NCBI RefSeq assembly: GCF_000002235.5
Contig: NW_022145613.1
Coordinates: 12,052,429 to 12,116,428 of the forward strand
Length of the DNA stretch: 64,000 nucleotides
Reading direction: 5' to 3'
DNA from: Strongylocentrotus purpuratus
Taxonomy: Eukaryota; Echinodermata; Echinoidea; Camarodonta; Strongylocentrotidae
Shown: one piece after another, positions 12,850 to 25,495 of the stretch
Layout of the letters: each line of letters opens with the position of its first letter
How positions within the stretch are numbered: position 1 is the first letter of the stretch
Notes under the pieces: model-generated
Told to the model about the DNA's origin: nothing
The model's input: the letters and a program-made list of their open reading frames with translations, nothing else
Databases searched by the model: none
Made by a program: the position numbers and the translations under genes

Positions 12850-12978
12850 ATGCACCTGCCCGTCGGCTGAGCCGCAGCGCGGAGAATCTTGCCTCCGGAG
12901 GGCTGTCTACCCCGCTGCCCTCCAACGTTCAGACGGGCCGGCCATCATCGCCTCAGCTTTCATCAACATTCTCCCGAG
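12850..12978 (+). CDS. TMCC-like gene, coding exon (N-terminal disordered region)
   Basis: This is an internal exon of the plus-strand TMCC-like gene. It lies between acceptor tctttccag (ending 12849) and donor gtaaga (from 12979). It is 129 bp, phase 1 at both ends, so it could be skipped without shifting the frame. It encodes about 43 residues beginning APARRLSRSAENLASGG and ending SSPQLSSTFSR plus a split glycine. The segment is rich in Ser, Pro and Gly and low in hydrophobic residues, as expected for a disordered, phosphorylatable tail (RRLSRSAE resembles a basophilic kinase site). It is GC-rich against an AT-rich background, which supports coding status. Joined to exon 2 it reads ...TFSR-G-FKGLFHRKRES. 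By itself it has no family hallmark, so its assignment rests on phase, strand and order. An upstream exon must exist outside the window. Confidence 0.75.
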
Positions 12979-13069
12979 GTAAGACAGAAAACATTCATCA
13001 AAGTAATCCTCCATTTTATATTGATCATCTGTTTGCACAAAGTTATATTTTGTTTGACAGAGAGAATGA

Positions 13070-13520
13070 GATGAAGAGAGAGAGAGGGGGACGGGGATCG
13101 AGAGAGGGAGAGGGAGAGAGGGAGAGGGAGAGGATTGAGAGAGAGGGAGAGAATTGAGAGAGAGGGAGAGAGGGAAATGGAGAGAGAGAGAGAGGGGGGG
13201 GATTGAGAGAGGGAGAGGGAGAGGAAGGAGGTAGAGGGAGAGAATAAGGAAAGTCAGACAGACCCTTGCTGGTAACTTCTTGGACAGACATTCACAGACA
13301 GACATACAGAGGTGGGGGTAAGAGAGGGAGACAGACAGAGAGGTTGGTGGAGGGACACAGAGACAGACAGACAGACTATTAGATGTGTAAACAGATAGAA
13401 AACAGGCAAATAGAAAGAGATAGAGAGAGGGGGTATAGAGACAGATATAGAATGGGGAAGATTGATGGAGAGACAGAGAGAGAAAGGGACAGAGAGCGAG
13501 AGAGAGAAAGAGAGAGATGA
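13070..13520 (+). repeat. Purine (GA)n-rich array with G run
   Basis: About 450 bp of nearly pure purine on the plus strand, built of GAGAGA and GGGAGA units with a G8 run at 13194-13201. A later part is interspersed with acagacagacag. It begins about 90 bp after the first coding exon. Long open frames of Ser/Leu/Pro on the opposite strand are repeat translations, not genes. Confidence 0.9.
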
Positions 13521-14104
13521 GGATGTAAATCAATGCCTCTGACATCCTAACATTAGGAAGATCCAACAGTGTTTACATTTCTTCAAGTATATGCAAACTG
13601 AGACTAAATATAAACATTAGTGAATGATACTAGAAAGCTAGATTCTGTGTACCCCCATAATCTTTTAAGATATTGAGAGCACAGAACAAAAAGGAGAACA
13701 AAAATGCTCATCCTTTGACTGATAGTGAATGAACACTGTTTATGTTTGGATATTAGCCGAAGATGATTGTTTTCTGAATAAATCACTGGTAGCTCATTAC
13801 ATGAAGCCTCATTGATTGATGGTCACCTGTGTAATAAGATTCATCTTCATTATACGATGCTAATTGTGACCCAAATTTGTATAAATTCCCTTTTCAGGGC
13901 ATGAATAATAATGAGAAATCCTCGCTAATTATAACTAAGAAGGATCAGTTGTTCACTACAAAACTGTTCACGTATCGAGCTCTATGTGTCTGAGTATTAC
14001 AATGAAAGAAACACTTTTAAAAATCTGAGAATTAGAATGAATGTGGTGCAAGTTACATTTGGTTGCGGGAAACTTACATAGATAAGGAGGAAAATTCAAC
14101 CCCC

Positions 14105-14140
14105 TAAAAAAAAGAAAAAAAGAAAGAAAGAAAGAAAGAA
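14105..14140 (+). repeat. (GAAA)n tract
   Basis: A short tetranucleotide purine repeat. Confidence 0.8.
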
Positions 14141-14966
14141 AAGGGAGATGTAGAAAGGAAGATAAAGAAGATAGTAGAACGATGGAGCCCATCCAGCACC
14201 TTCCTCCAATTGGTGGCCTTGTTTAATAATTCCCATTTCATTTATTGAGTAAAGAGTGTTGCCCCTCTCCCCCTCCCCAGAAAAAATTATATCAGTGCCC
14301 CTCCATGATAAGACCCACATTATACCACTTTATCTCTGCATAGATTAGATACACAATTTACAGCGGCTGTGTTATCCCAGGTAAAGCAATGCAAGTACTC
14401 TCTTGAAGAAAATTTTTAAAAGTCTATTTTGCTATCTTCAGTAGATAGCATATTTAGCATATTTTTCTTGAATCCCTAGCTTTTGGTATTACATATCATT
14501 TTCTTTTAACAGGTCAATCAAATTTTGACAGGACAACAAATATGCGATTTCATTCTATTTCTTGAATTGGCAACATGGTTGAAAATTATATGCACTTGTT
14601 TTCCTTACAAACAAGCAATTAATAAATCAACATACAATTTAGTCTTGTTTTAGATACATGAATTTCATTTGAAAAGTAAAGTAATGACAAGTTTAAAAAT
14701 ATCAGTGTTTAGTGTTGCCAATTTATAGGAGAAAAGGTCATCATTATAGCAATGTGGAGTTCAAGCTCTAAAACCAGGACCTCATGGACAAGATTCTTTC
14801 CAAGAAATTGTAGTACTTTAATAGGGAACTGCATCTCTCCATCTTTTATGACACTAAATGTACATGTATATGTTTCCAAGAATAACGATTTCCCCCAATA
14901 TGCTAGCTCTCACTATATTTTAGGTCATACTCAATTGATTTGGAAGACCATTTGTATCTTGTAATT

Positions 14967-14989
14967 CCTCTTTCTCTCTCTCTCTCTCG

Positions 14990-15030
<41 letters not shown>
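14967..15030 (+). repeat. (CT)n microsatellite
   Basis: A long CT run interrupted by cgctctcctct and ending ctctctcgcc. Confidence 0.95.
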
Positions 15031-15031
<1 letters not shown>

Positions 15032-16850
15032 CTGAAACCATGTCTATTCTGCGATTTCTCCTTGGCATTATATTACCAGTATGTTGTTCTCAGGAATGCA
15101 ATCAGGAAATAGCTTAAATTAAAAACAAGGAACTGACACAATAATATCCATGGATTAAGAATAACAGTAGACTGGAAAGATGCAGTAAGGCCAAGAAGAA
15201 AGCATTGCTCTGAGAACTGGGTATGGTCATAGATGTTTGAAATGTGTTTCATATGGCAGCTTGTCAATGTGTTCAATAAATTTTTACTTGTAGCAAGGTT
15301 ATTATAATTTTGTTGCACAAGATGCTCATTCAATGGCAACTGATGGGAATATTTATCATTCAGGGTAAAGAATGAAATTGCATGTTAGTCAGCTTTTGTA
15401 TTCTGAGAACTTCTGACATATCATATATGTACATTCCAATCCATCCATGGACAGATTTTTGTGTGTGAAAGTGGTGATTTTTTTTCTTTATGTTTCACTA
15501 TCTAAACTTGAATAAGACAATGGTTGGGAACTTGAGATAGTCCCCTTCAATGAAAAATATTACTGACAGGCCAGATATCACTGTAGAAGCATGCTATACA
15601 TTTTTAAATTTTTCCTCTCTAAGAGTCGTCTTGTTTGTTTGACAGTCACGTTGAGGCGAGGGACATGACGTCATAACTTCTGATCTTCAATTACCCAAGA
15701 CGGTATCCCAATTCCAAGGGGATTTTCCCCCAATACGGGATAAAAGATTTCAGATTCTTGACTGATCATGGCAGTGCATAAAAGGGTAATAGGATGGAAA
15801 ATTAGCCAGTGGAGTAGATGGTCAGTTTAGGATGCCTCATGACATCTTTAGTTGTGACCTATCTCTGGCTGTCTGTCTACCGTTGTTCCTGAGGTGTAAC
15901 TAAAATTATTATATTAAAACAAAAGTTGCGCCTTTTCCTTTGTCGTAATCACACATAGTTCTAGACATCTGGCAAGTATGCAGTATTTGTTATCTTTAGC
16001 CAGAGATGACTATCACAAGCATACATGTAGTTATGATGGCAATGATTTAAAGCCAACTAATTTCCTTAAAATAGTAAATTTGCTTTAAAACAGCAAATGA
16101 TTAATTCCAGATGCTGTGGTTCAAATTGTATCTTAATCATGGAAAACATAGCCATGAAAATAAAATTCTGTAGCCATATGGAATTTAGGTTGTTCAATGT
16201 GTATTTCATATACAGTACCTGAACTTCCTGAATAGTGCTCTTTTAGTGATGTGTGTATTTGACTGCCAGCACCATTTGACGTTCCTGCTTCTTTAGCTGT
16301 GCTCTTTCCATATTTCATTGTATTTATTCAAACAGAGCTCTACCGGTCAACCCATATTTTGATTCAACACTTCTGAAGATAATTTAAACAGTTCATGTCT
16401 TCTGGATTTGCAGCAAAAGGTTTTGAGACCTAATTCAAATTCATTTTTGACTAGTTTGACACAACTCATACCTCCAGTTTCATATCATGATACGGGATGA
16501 CGCAGATGCCGACAGATACAAACATGTCGACGTCACGGCCATTACAAATGCCAAGGTATGGAAGAAAATTACGACTACACCCCTGTAGTAGACATACCTT
16601 TACCACACCTCTTGAGACAAAGTGCATTCTTACGGATGGCGGGATGATATGATGAAGTGGTGTTCCAAATATCAGGGCTCTTCGAAATGTCTATTTTTGT
16701 GATATTTATTGGAGGGGTGTTTGTGCAGCTGAGCAGGTAAATATTGCCTCCTTACTCTCACCGAGGGTATTATCTTGGGAGTTGGAAGATTTGACAGCAG
16801 CAACTGTGTTCATTTTATTAGGTAACGGATGAACTTTTTGAGGTGGGAAG

Positions 16851-16851
16851 A

Positions 16852-16888
<37 letters not shown>

Positions 16889-17000
16889 AAAGGGTGAGAG
16901 AGAGGCAGAAATAGAGAAAGAGGAAGGAAGAGAGAGAGGCGAGAAAAAGAGAAAAGGTGGGAGGGGAGAGGGACACAGAGAGAGAGAGAGAGAGAGAGTC
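16851..17000 (+). repeat. (GA)n / poly-G compound array
   Basis: The (GA)n run abuts an eleven-G tract (16877-16887), followed by mixed purines and a second (GA)n. Confidence 0.95.
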
Positions 17001-17640
17001 ATCCTAATGCCTATTACATGTATAGTATTATTACTTCATTAATTAGAGAAAATACAGAGATAAAGAAAGGGAGGAAAGAGAAAGAGCAGAAAAAAGAGGG
17101 CAAATGAAAGAAACTATAATTAGAAAATACCATGAAAAAATTTAAGCAGGAAATTGTAAATAGATGATTGAAACATCAAATCAATTAATTGGAGACCGTG
17201 TAATATGAATAAAGGTTGATGAATAGGGGGAAAGACCCACAAAAGCAAACTCAAGGCTGTTCAGCAGATATCATAATTTTAGAGCCATTTTTAGTCTCTA
17301 TTTTGATCTGTTGTTTTTCCCCATAGGGTTGATTATTCAATACATTCGAACTGAACAATCCATACTGTATTCTGCAGTCCATGCTTATCTCTCACAATCA
17401 TAATCAATATGACCTATATTGGGTTTGCATCTAATTTTGTTATGAGAAGCCCTGTGTAAACAACATGATCTAATCACCAACGTTTCGCTGTAATCGATGA
17501 GCGCAGCGTAGGCTGGCTCAGGAACAGACGTAGGTCAGGCAGGTTGTCTGAACATGTAATCGGGGACAGTTGCTCTGTGGTCAATTTCCAACACTGACCA
17601 AATTCTTAACTTAACAGTCCTGGACCGAACAGCATGCCAA

Positions 17641-17678
17641 ACCATAACCCTAACCCTTAACCTAATCTTAACCTAAAA
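17641..17678 (+). repeat. Short telomere-like CCCTAA run
   Basis: Degenerate repeats (ataaccctaacccttaacct, aatcttaacct) resemble CCCTAA units. The run is too short and degenerate to be a telomere and is best seen as an internal fragment. Confidence 0.4.
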
Positions 17679-18683
17679 AACCAATGGCAACCTTTTACCT
17701 TGATGATATGAAACCCAGAAGAATAATTATTGTCACTGGAGCAAATGTCTGAGCTTTACCAGGTCTCAAGGCTAATGTTTTTTTTAAACAAGGGGTCTGA
17801 ACTGAATATTTAGGGTCTGTGTATTTGAAGGGGGGGGGGGGGGGGGCTCTATTAAAATTTCAAAATTGTGTGGGTCTGATGATAGATTTGAGGGTCCATG
17901 TGCATTGGAGTGACCATAACCATGTTAGTGTCTGGTGCTGCATCTACCCCTTACTTTTTTACATGTACATGTATGTGTCTGACCAACTTCAGTGCAATTA
18001 TATGCCTAACTCTGGTGGCTTTTGCTTAGTTTGTAATTTTGTAATTAGAGAGCGAAATAAAAGTGATTTTATCTCATTGTGCCATATCATAGATCATAGA
18101 GTTCGCGATACCATTCATTCATTTTTTTTTCTTGATTAAATGTCCCTTGTATTTTCAATTACTGACATTAATCACATTAGAAATTCATGGTCTGTGAGTG
18201 CGTCATTTAAAAAGGTACATCACTCTACTGTTATTACATTTACAATACACTCTCTACTGACTTTCAGTGGTGTTACAATGTTAATACATACAGTACATGT
18301 ACACATCAACTGTAATCAACCACAAGATTGTGCATCATAAAAACTTGCTTTTGAGTCTTTCCTTTAAGAAATAAAGTTTCTTGTACAAGTGTTAGTACGT
18401 ACATGTAGTGCACCTGATTAAAAGTAATGCAGGATTGTAGAGGGGAAAATGCAGATAACATGTGTTTCAAATTAACTATAATTCTTTACATCATTTAAAA
18501 ATATAAAACTGCCAGGTTGGTAAATGGAATATTAGAATGCTTGTATTCTTTTCATTTATGTTTCTAGGAAGTTCGAATTAATAAACCCAGAATTCCTGTA
18601 TTAAAGATGAATCTTTGATCTATCATGTATGACTTTTAAATGCAGAGAGAAAGCACACACACATCAATGATTCTACATATTGT

Positions 18684-18796
18684 CTGCTCATAGCTAGAAG
18701 GGCGTTAATTCATATACTCTCATGCAGCGTTAATGTCCTTCTGGTTCTCAAGAAACGTTATCTCCTGCTGAGAAGCAGAAGGGCAGGCGTTAACTC
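18684..18796. mobile_element. GAGAGCCAGAAGGG hairpin element, cluster of three arms
   Basis: One left arm (ctagaagggcgttaattc, 18694-18711) and one right arm (gcgttaatgtccttctggtt, from 18727) form a hairpin. A third arm (ctgctgagaagcagaagggc, from 18765, then gttaactc) follows directly. These are diverged copies of the dispersed unit whose consensus arm is GAGAGCCAGAAGGGCATTAA. Confidence 0.65.
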
Positions 18797-19644
18797 TGGT
18801 GAAAACAAAAACCAAGTTTTCACAAAATGGATGATGATCATTGGAAACATGACGCCAAGAAAAGAGGAGTAGCTTATTTTTATCGAAGCTATCGATTGGT
18901 ATTCTCATATTGTTTGGGAAAGCTTGTATTGATTTGGGGATTAGAATTGGCAATCAATATGGAAGGCTCGCAGTCGTTGGCAGAAGTTCATGGTCAGAAA
19001 AAGGGATTGGCCCAGTTCTTTATTAACCGATAAGAAGCGAAATAAGATTGAGTTGAAAGACAGATTGAGATTGATCTAGAATAATAAATTTTCTGTTTTC
19101 GTATACAAGTACACTGTATACATAATACATATTTGTTTTTACCTTCAAAAAATGACTATCTTTCTTTCTGTCTGTCTTTCTTTCCTACTCTCTTTTTTTG
19201 CCTGAGCTAAATTTGTATATTTCTCATCTTCATTATCTCAGTGAAACATCTTCATCGAATTGAAGCTGCATTACTGCTGAAAAATAGCTGTGGCTTTTTG
19301 AATCTCTATTATATGACCTGCTTGAAACATTTCCTTTTCACACTATCTAGCAGAATTATGTTAAAGATGATAATCAAGCATAACTCTTCTATGGAATCCT
19401 TAATGGTGCGATTGTGTAAGAGTGCTCTAATTTATCAAATGTGAATAGGGTCATAGGGAAGAAATGGAGGTGCTTGGGAAGGTATTGAAAGAGAGGTGGT
19501 GTGAGGGGAGGGGGTAGAAGGAAGTGGGTGGGAAAGGTGTGATAGCAGGTGATTTCTATATTATCATGGCAAGGATGGATGGGTAAAGATGAACAGAGAC
19601 AAAGAATCAGATCGGTCGGGAAAGTCAGAATAGATTAGTAGAGT

Positions 19645-20003
19645 TGGAGAGAGAGAGAGAGAGAGGGAGAGTTAGATGGAGAGAGAGGGAGAGTTAGATG
19701 GAGAGAGAGGGAGAGTTAGATGGAGAGAGAGAGAGTGAGAGAGAGAGAGAGATGGGGGAAGGAAGATATTTTGTTGTGCATGTACAGTGTATACCGGTAT
19801 GTGTTTGGAAGAGTTATGAAAGAGAGAGAGAGAGAGAAAGAGAAAAGGAGAGAGAGAGCAAAACAAACATGATAAAGAGAGAGGGAGAGAGAGGTTGCAG
19901 AGAGTGAGTCAGAGAGAGAGAGGGGGGTGGGGGGGGGGGGACCAGAGGGGGCAATTGAGTGATAGTGAGATTAAGTGAGAGAGAGAGAGAGAGAAAGAGA
20001 GCA
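19645..20003 (+). repeat. Compound (GA)n array with GTTAGATG units and poly-G
   Basis: Several (GA)n runs are separated by repeats of gttagatggagagaga, with a G-rich tract at 19919-19940 and a unique island at about 19755-19815. Open frames on either strand are repeat translations. Confidence 0.9.
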
Positions 20004-20211
20004 TTAAAAAAAAACCAATAACATAATCAATACTCTCCTGTCGTTATGTGCATGAGCTCTTTCACTGCTAATTCTGTCTGTGTGCTAGCTCCCGGTGTTG
20101 TGCTTCACCTTCTCCCTCCCTTTAATAAAAAGAAAAGCAAAGGGGAAGATGACAAATGCCCCCGGAATGTCACCATTCATCATTCAGCCCGAAGATGAGT
20201 CCTCGTGGGGT

Positions 20212-20231
20212 GTGTGTGTGTGTGTGTGTGG
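20212..20231 (+). repeat. (GT)n microsatellite
   Basis: About ten GT units. Confidence 0.9.
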
Positions 20232-20929
20232 CTGTCAGCTGGGCCTGAGATATTGATCATTTGAGTATGAGTGCCTCGTGAGTGATAGTCCTGTGCCATG
20301 GCAGGGGAATATTCATGATATATGTCGGTCAGGCAGCTACTTTCATTTCAATCAAAAGGTAAGGCTATATCGCTTTTCTCGTATACATATATGTGTCGGA
20401 ATATTCCAATGTAATTAGCGAGTGAAAGAGCATGATGAGTGTGTCTCATTTACTGGTTACTTGTATGGACTTGTGTTATTACAAATGTGCCTTTTTAGGC
20501 AAAAGGGTCTACTTTATTTTGCTTCTCTGGTAGAAGAAGTCACAATATTCCAAAGTAATAATGATAAAGAGCATGATTATGTCTCATTACTTTGCAGGTT
20601 ATTTCGAATTTTACTTGCAGTTTTACAAAGCTTGCCCTTTTTAGGCAATGATGGCTATATATAGCACTTGCCATGACGCCAATTTCACTTGCTTAAGTTG
20701 AAAGATATAGAGTGCCAAATACTCGCCCTACAAGTATAAAAATTATGACTACTTAAATTAAACCCATCAATTCTCGTGAAAGCATGATATTGTAAGACAT
20801 AATTTCTTTATCAATTTGAACGTACATGAATGAATGATTTTATCTTGCGATGTTTCCATATCTGACATTTATATCAGGAAAGCATGACATTAATTGCAAT
20901 GACGAACCTTCGTCATTGCCTTGTTTTCG

Positions 20930-22740
20930 TTCACATTCTGCCCCATTAATATTCTCCTCCTTAGTAGTGTTTTCCTTATCGTCCAAAAATCCCATTCGTT
21001 TTGCACGTAGTGTTTGTTATTCCTAGTTAGGTGCTTTCCTCATGTCCTTTTCATTTCAAATTTCATAGGCATAGTATCTAGCATCTCATCAAGGTCACCT
21101 ACTTTTTCGATTTTCGAAATCACTCATGCATAACCGTCCAGGCGCCATTTTGTCCGTTTCTGGTCCATTTTAAGGCCTTTCTATCTTCCTTCCTATCTCC
21201 ACTATCCTAGATCCTACAAACTTCTAACAAATTCCTCTAGATAGTCTGAGAGATGTTCTTTCATCTGCGACATATGACTTGACCTTCAAAATGCCATCTT
21301 CATACTCAAAATTCAAATCTAAAACCGACTCCGTCAAAAATCTCTCAAGTTCTTGAAAAATGGACCCCTAAATAATCTAAAACTGCCATAACTTTCTCAT
21401 ATAAATTCCGTTTTGTATTTAAATCTCACAGTATCTTTATCTCATAATTGCACATAGCCATGCCAAATTTCACGCTCCAATGGCTTTGCACAAGATAAAT
21501 AGCGCCCTCTAAAGTTCTGGGAATTGGCTTTCTGTCTGTGGCCGTATCTCCATAATGGCTTGGCAAACCCGTACCCTTTTTTGGATTTAGATACTTGAAG
21601 ATATGCCCTTTCCAGCCATATACAAAATTATATACCCTATCACTGACCAAATTTGAGAAAATTGCCCTCCAAATTCGCCATTTTCAAGAAAATTGAGAAA
21701 TAACTTCAACTTGCTCTAAAATGGCGATCGTTATACCTACATCAATGAAACTTTGCAGACATATGTATCCATATACGTGATAACTGTTTACCAAGTTTGG
21801 TAAAATTCGAATATGTCAGCGCAAAGTTATCGCCAAAAATGATGAGTTTACTATGGATTACGTAATAGCGCGTTCAATGCGCGCAATACATTGCGCGCAG
21901 TTAACAATGGTGTCAAACTGACCGCAATGAAGTGCCCTTTCGGATGATACCAAGTATTATATATGTTCACACAGAAAATTGTGAGTAAATCGCGTTTGAA
22001 GAAAGATCACTACACGAATTCCGCCGAGTTTCCGCCCGAACCTAACACGTTTCGGCTATGACGTCATTTTTTCAGACTGCTTTTCGCCCCTTAAACGTCC
22101 TTTTTTTTCCTTGAAAATTTGCAGTGACATGCCGAGTTCCAATACGCAGGGCACCTCTTGGCCGGATTTTTGAAATTGGTCAAGGGGGCCATTTAAGACG
22201 CCATTTTGTCCTATACATCTATTTTACATCACGTGTTTCGATAGGATTATCATAGAAAAAAAAGAGAGTGGTTTACAATAACAACCATGAAATTCTCTTT
22301 CTAATGATACCAAATACGGCCATAAAGAGACGTAAAGAGAGAGAGAAAAAACAATTTAACTCCGGCCATAATACAGATCCTGCACGTTTTCCGCCCATTC
22401 ATTACACGCATTGTCTATGGGGCATATCGGGTTCACGCTTTTGGCTCCCAGAACGAACTTGATTGCAATGTCAAACATGCACCAAATCCCATTGGTTTGT
22501 GCACGCAGTGCTTGCGAGCCCTTTCTAGGTTCTTTCCCCTATCCCAATTTCTTTCAAACTTCGTAGGCATAGTCACTACCATCCCATGAAGGTCACTGTT
22601 GATGCCTTTCTTTCGCCCTACCTATCTCCAATATCACAGAAGCTACAGACTTCGTGCAAATTGCTCTGGATAGTCCGAGAGAAGCTCTTTCGTAGAAACA
22701 CGGCGTCATTGCACGCACATCGTTCCGACACGATTGCATT
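20930..22740. repeat. GC-richer non-coding island with long internal direct repeats
   Basis: Base composition and word use differ from the flanking intron: many CpG, ccattttgtcc and gcgcgcaat-type words. A segment at about 20990-21270 (ttcataggcatagtatctag, tctagatagtctgagagatg) recurs in diverged form at about 22480-22700 (ttcgtaggcatagtcactac, tctggatagtccgagagaag), roughly 1.45 kb apart in the same orientation. The outer edges carry cgtcattg on both sides (20917-20940 and about 22704). No open frame of protein-like character spans it. It is probably an uncharacterised repeat or decayed large element. Confidence 0.45.
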
Positions 22741-23529
22741 TCTAGTTCTGATCTATATCTGTTGACTGTGACTCATTTACATTGTAGTTGATTATTTCAG
22801 ACAAAGCCAGAAGTGCAGGCTACCATTCAAGCCTATATCACTATCACATTGATATTGTAGGACATAAAGAACATTTAAGGGGAAAAAAATTGATGAAGTT
22901 ATATGTCATGCCTATTTTTAGATCAAACGTTATTCATGTTTGATTTGGTGATTGGTTTATCTCAGTCTATTTACCCTTGGCCTGTTTGCATGCATAGAGT
23001 ATAATAGTTTTGTTCACCACAGATATCAAATATTACATATAGGCGTACACAAAACTTTGGATAGGGTATTTATTTAAGGTTAATTTCTTTCTGTGTGGTA
23101 TTAATTTGCAGTATGCTTTTTTTAAATATTAGTTCTTTCATTTGCATATGTATTCTTATGCTGTTATCTAATTTTGTTTTTCTTCCAATGACTTCTATGA
23201 AGCTTTTCTCATCAAATTATTCACAATATACAGTAGACCTACATGTAGATATAGGAAATACAGCAATTATGCAATCTGACCCTGTGGTTAGACATGATCA
23301 ATTATTTATTTATGATGTCTCTGGCCCTTGTCTGTGTCACATGTATGCGGATCGACCGGCCAGGCAGAACTACGAATAACTGGCAAGCACAACCCTCGTA
23401 GTCTGTCCGTCATTAATATTTCATGACCACGCATGTCGACAGATTGAGCGCATGGCTACATTGCAGCAGCACGTAGGACTTCTTACACAGCAGGTGTGAA
23501 ACGAGAATTGTATGTGTGCTGGGAAAGCA

Positions 23530-23890
23530 GCAGGAGAGAGAGAGAGACCGAGGGAGAGAGAGAGAGAGAGGGAGAGTTAGATGAATAGAGAGAGAGAGGG
23601 TGAGAGTTAGATGGAGAGAGAGAGGAAGAGTTAGATAGAGATAGAGAGAGAGGGGGAGAGTTGTAGATGGAGAGAGAGAGAGAGGGGGGTGGGAGAATTA
23701 GATAGAGAGAGAGAGAGAGAGAGAGTTAGATGGAGAGAGAGAGATATTGCATTTAGGACAGCAGTTGAAGAAAGAGAGATGAAGAAAGAGTGAATGAGAG
23801 AGAGAGAGAGAGAGAATGAAAGTTGGTGTGAAACAGAGAGTAAGAGGGCAGGAGAGAGACAGAGTGTGTGTGTGTAAGAGGAAATGAGAG
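23530..23890 (+). repeat. Compound (GA)n array with GTTAGATG units
   Basis: Same architecture as the array at 19645: (GA)n blocks separated by gttagatggagag or gttagatagag, with a G run near 23683-23693. The shared spacer suggests both derive from one ancestral array. Confidence 0.9.
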
Positions 23891-24269
23891 GTGAGTGGAG
23901 GATAGTAGGGAATCTTGCAAGGAGGTTGAACGCACTTGGACTACCGTGAGTGTGGGTATGCACAGGGCTCGTGAGTATCATTTCCCCAGCTCGGGATGAC
24001 GGAGTAGAGAACTGGAGAGGTATAGAGCGTGGCAAGTTTTCGAGATTGAAGATGAGTCTGACGGCCATTTTCGAGGTCGGTCGGGCGTCCAAGGAGGATG
24101 CAATGTTGTGAGGATGTGTCTTCAATCTGTAAGTCGTCTTTTACCTTCCGTGTTTTGAGATGTGAGTTGAGAGAAACGTTATATTCCATGCTGCGTGGGA
24201 TGTAAGGATGATTTTCATCTAGTTGCAGATGTGATGGAAATCTGGTGTGATGATGGACGTGGAATAGGA

Positions 24270-24477
24270 TGAGGAGGAGGAGGAGGAGGAGGAGGAGATG
24301 ATGAGAGACGATGAGGGACAGGTATTTGGTTGATGATGATGATGGCTATGCTGATGAAGATGATGAGTGTTTGTATGATACATGGTTATGGTGATTGTAA
24401 TTTTGACATATAGTGATGAGCATTAATTATGATTAATGGTGATTTAATGATGCTAATAATGATGATGATGATAATGG

Positions 24478-24512
<35 letters not shown>

Positions 24513-24725
24513 GTGATGGTGGTGGTGATGGTTATAATGGTGTGATGATGATGATGATGATGTTGATGGGGATGATGATGATGATGATATGATGGTGGTG
24601 GTGGTTATAATGGTGTGATGATGATGATGATGTTGATTGGGATGATGATGATGATGATATGATGGTGGTGGTGGTGGTGGTGGTGGTGGTGGTGGTGGTG
24701 GTGGTGGTGGTGGTGGTGGTGGTGG

Positions 24726-24771
<46 letters not shown>

Positions 24772-24835
24772 AATGGTGATGATGATGATGATGATAATGA
24801 TGGAGATGATAATTCTATTGATGAGGATGGAAACA
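24270..24835 (+). repeat. GAT/GGT triplet-repeat field
   Basis: About 560 bp of (GAG)n, (GAT)n and (GGT)n. It includes a near-pure (GGT)n run at 24664-24727 followed by (GAT)n to about 24770, and two copies of a longer unit (gatggtggtggtggttataa then tggtgtgatgatga). Frames reading poly-His/Pro/Ser or poly-Val/Met are repeat translations. No start or splice context supports a protein. Confidence 0.9.
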
Positions 24836-25410
24836 TGGAGAGAGTGAAATTAAGCTTTTGTTTCTAAAAATAGCAAAATAGTTCTTTTTATAACAAGTCC
24901 ACATCTAAGGGAGATCAACATCATTTAAAAAAAAAAACATTGGTTTCTTTAATGTGCACAGGGAAAAAAAACAGCATCCCCAAATGCATTTTAATGAGGA
25001 TTAAAGAGGTATTATCGTTCAAGTGGATAACAATATTCTTGTAGGATGTTGATAACCTGGGGGACTGAAAATCATGCAGTTTATGCCCACTGAAAGATAA
25101 TAATGAGCCATATTGTCCATAGTTACCTGGTAATGGGTAATGACAAAGGTATTAAAGGAAAAAAATAAACGCTTAGAATCAATAGAGGTGCATCCAATGA
25201 AGAGCTCACATGTATTTGCGAGTGCTAAGTGATTATGGCAATCATGCATACCGTTCAAAATTCTCCCCGTCAATAGAAAATATGCATGCATAGTTATTAC
25301 CTCAACTGAATACTGATGGCATTTCTGTGAATACCACACATTTCATGTACATGTATATCGCTGTCAACACTATTTATGAGATGTTTCAATCAATTGGTCA
25401 ATAACTGTAA

Positions 25411-25495
25411 TTCATCTGTTTCGAGCCAGAAGTGCATTAACTTGTATCATTTTACACAGATTTAACACCCTTCTGACTCCAAACAGATGATTTAA
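25411..25495. mobile_element. GAGAGCCAGAAGGG hairpin element, near-complete copy
   Basis: The left arm ttcatctgtttcgagccaga, then agtgcattaa (25411-25440), is mirrored by ttaacacccttctgactcca, then aacagatga (from 25462). The loop is about 20 bp. This copy defines the element as a roughly 85-bp foldback. Confidence 0.75.

Noticed and set aside
12907..13566. 219-codon minus-strand frame rich in Ser, Leu and Pro
   Set aside because: It is the reverse strand of a (GA)n array and overlaps the real exon at 12850-12978 on the other strand.
15666..15673. Perfect CRE palindrome TGACGTCA (also near 22060)
   Set aside because: An isolated 8-bp match is expected occasionally by chance and has no promoter context.
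16133..16318. Minus-strand frame MKYGKSTAKEAGTSNG with a donor-like GTACTG
   Set aside because: Only 61 codons, no acceptor partner, no recognised family and chance is likely.
16507..16555. ATG followed by an open stretch to a donor-like aag/gtatgg
   Set aside because: Ends in phase 2, which cannot join exon 2 in frame; no promoter context.
17641..17678. Telomere-like CCCTAA units as a sign of a chromosome end
   Set aside because: Under 40 bp, degenerate, and inside a continuous intron.
24453..24847. Long frames of poly-His/Ser/Pro (minus) and poly-Val/Met (plus)
   Set aside because: Translations of GAT/GGT triplet repeats with no splice or start context; not proteins.
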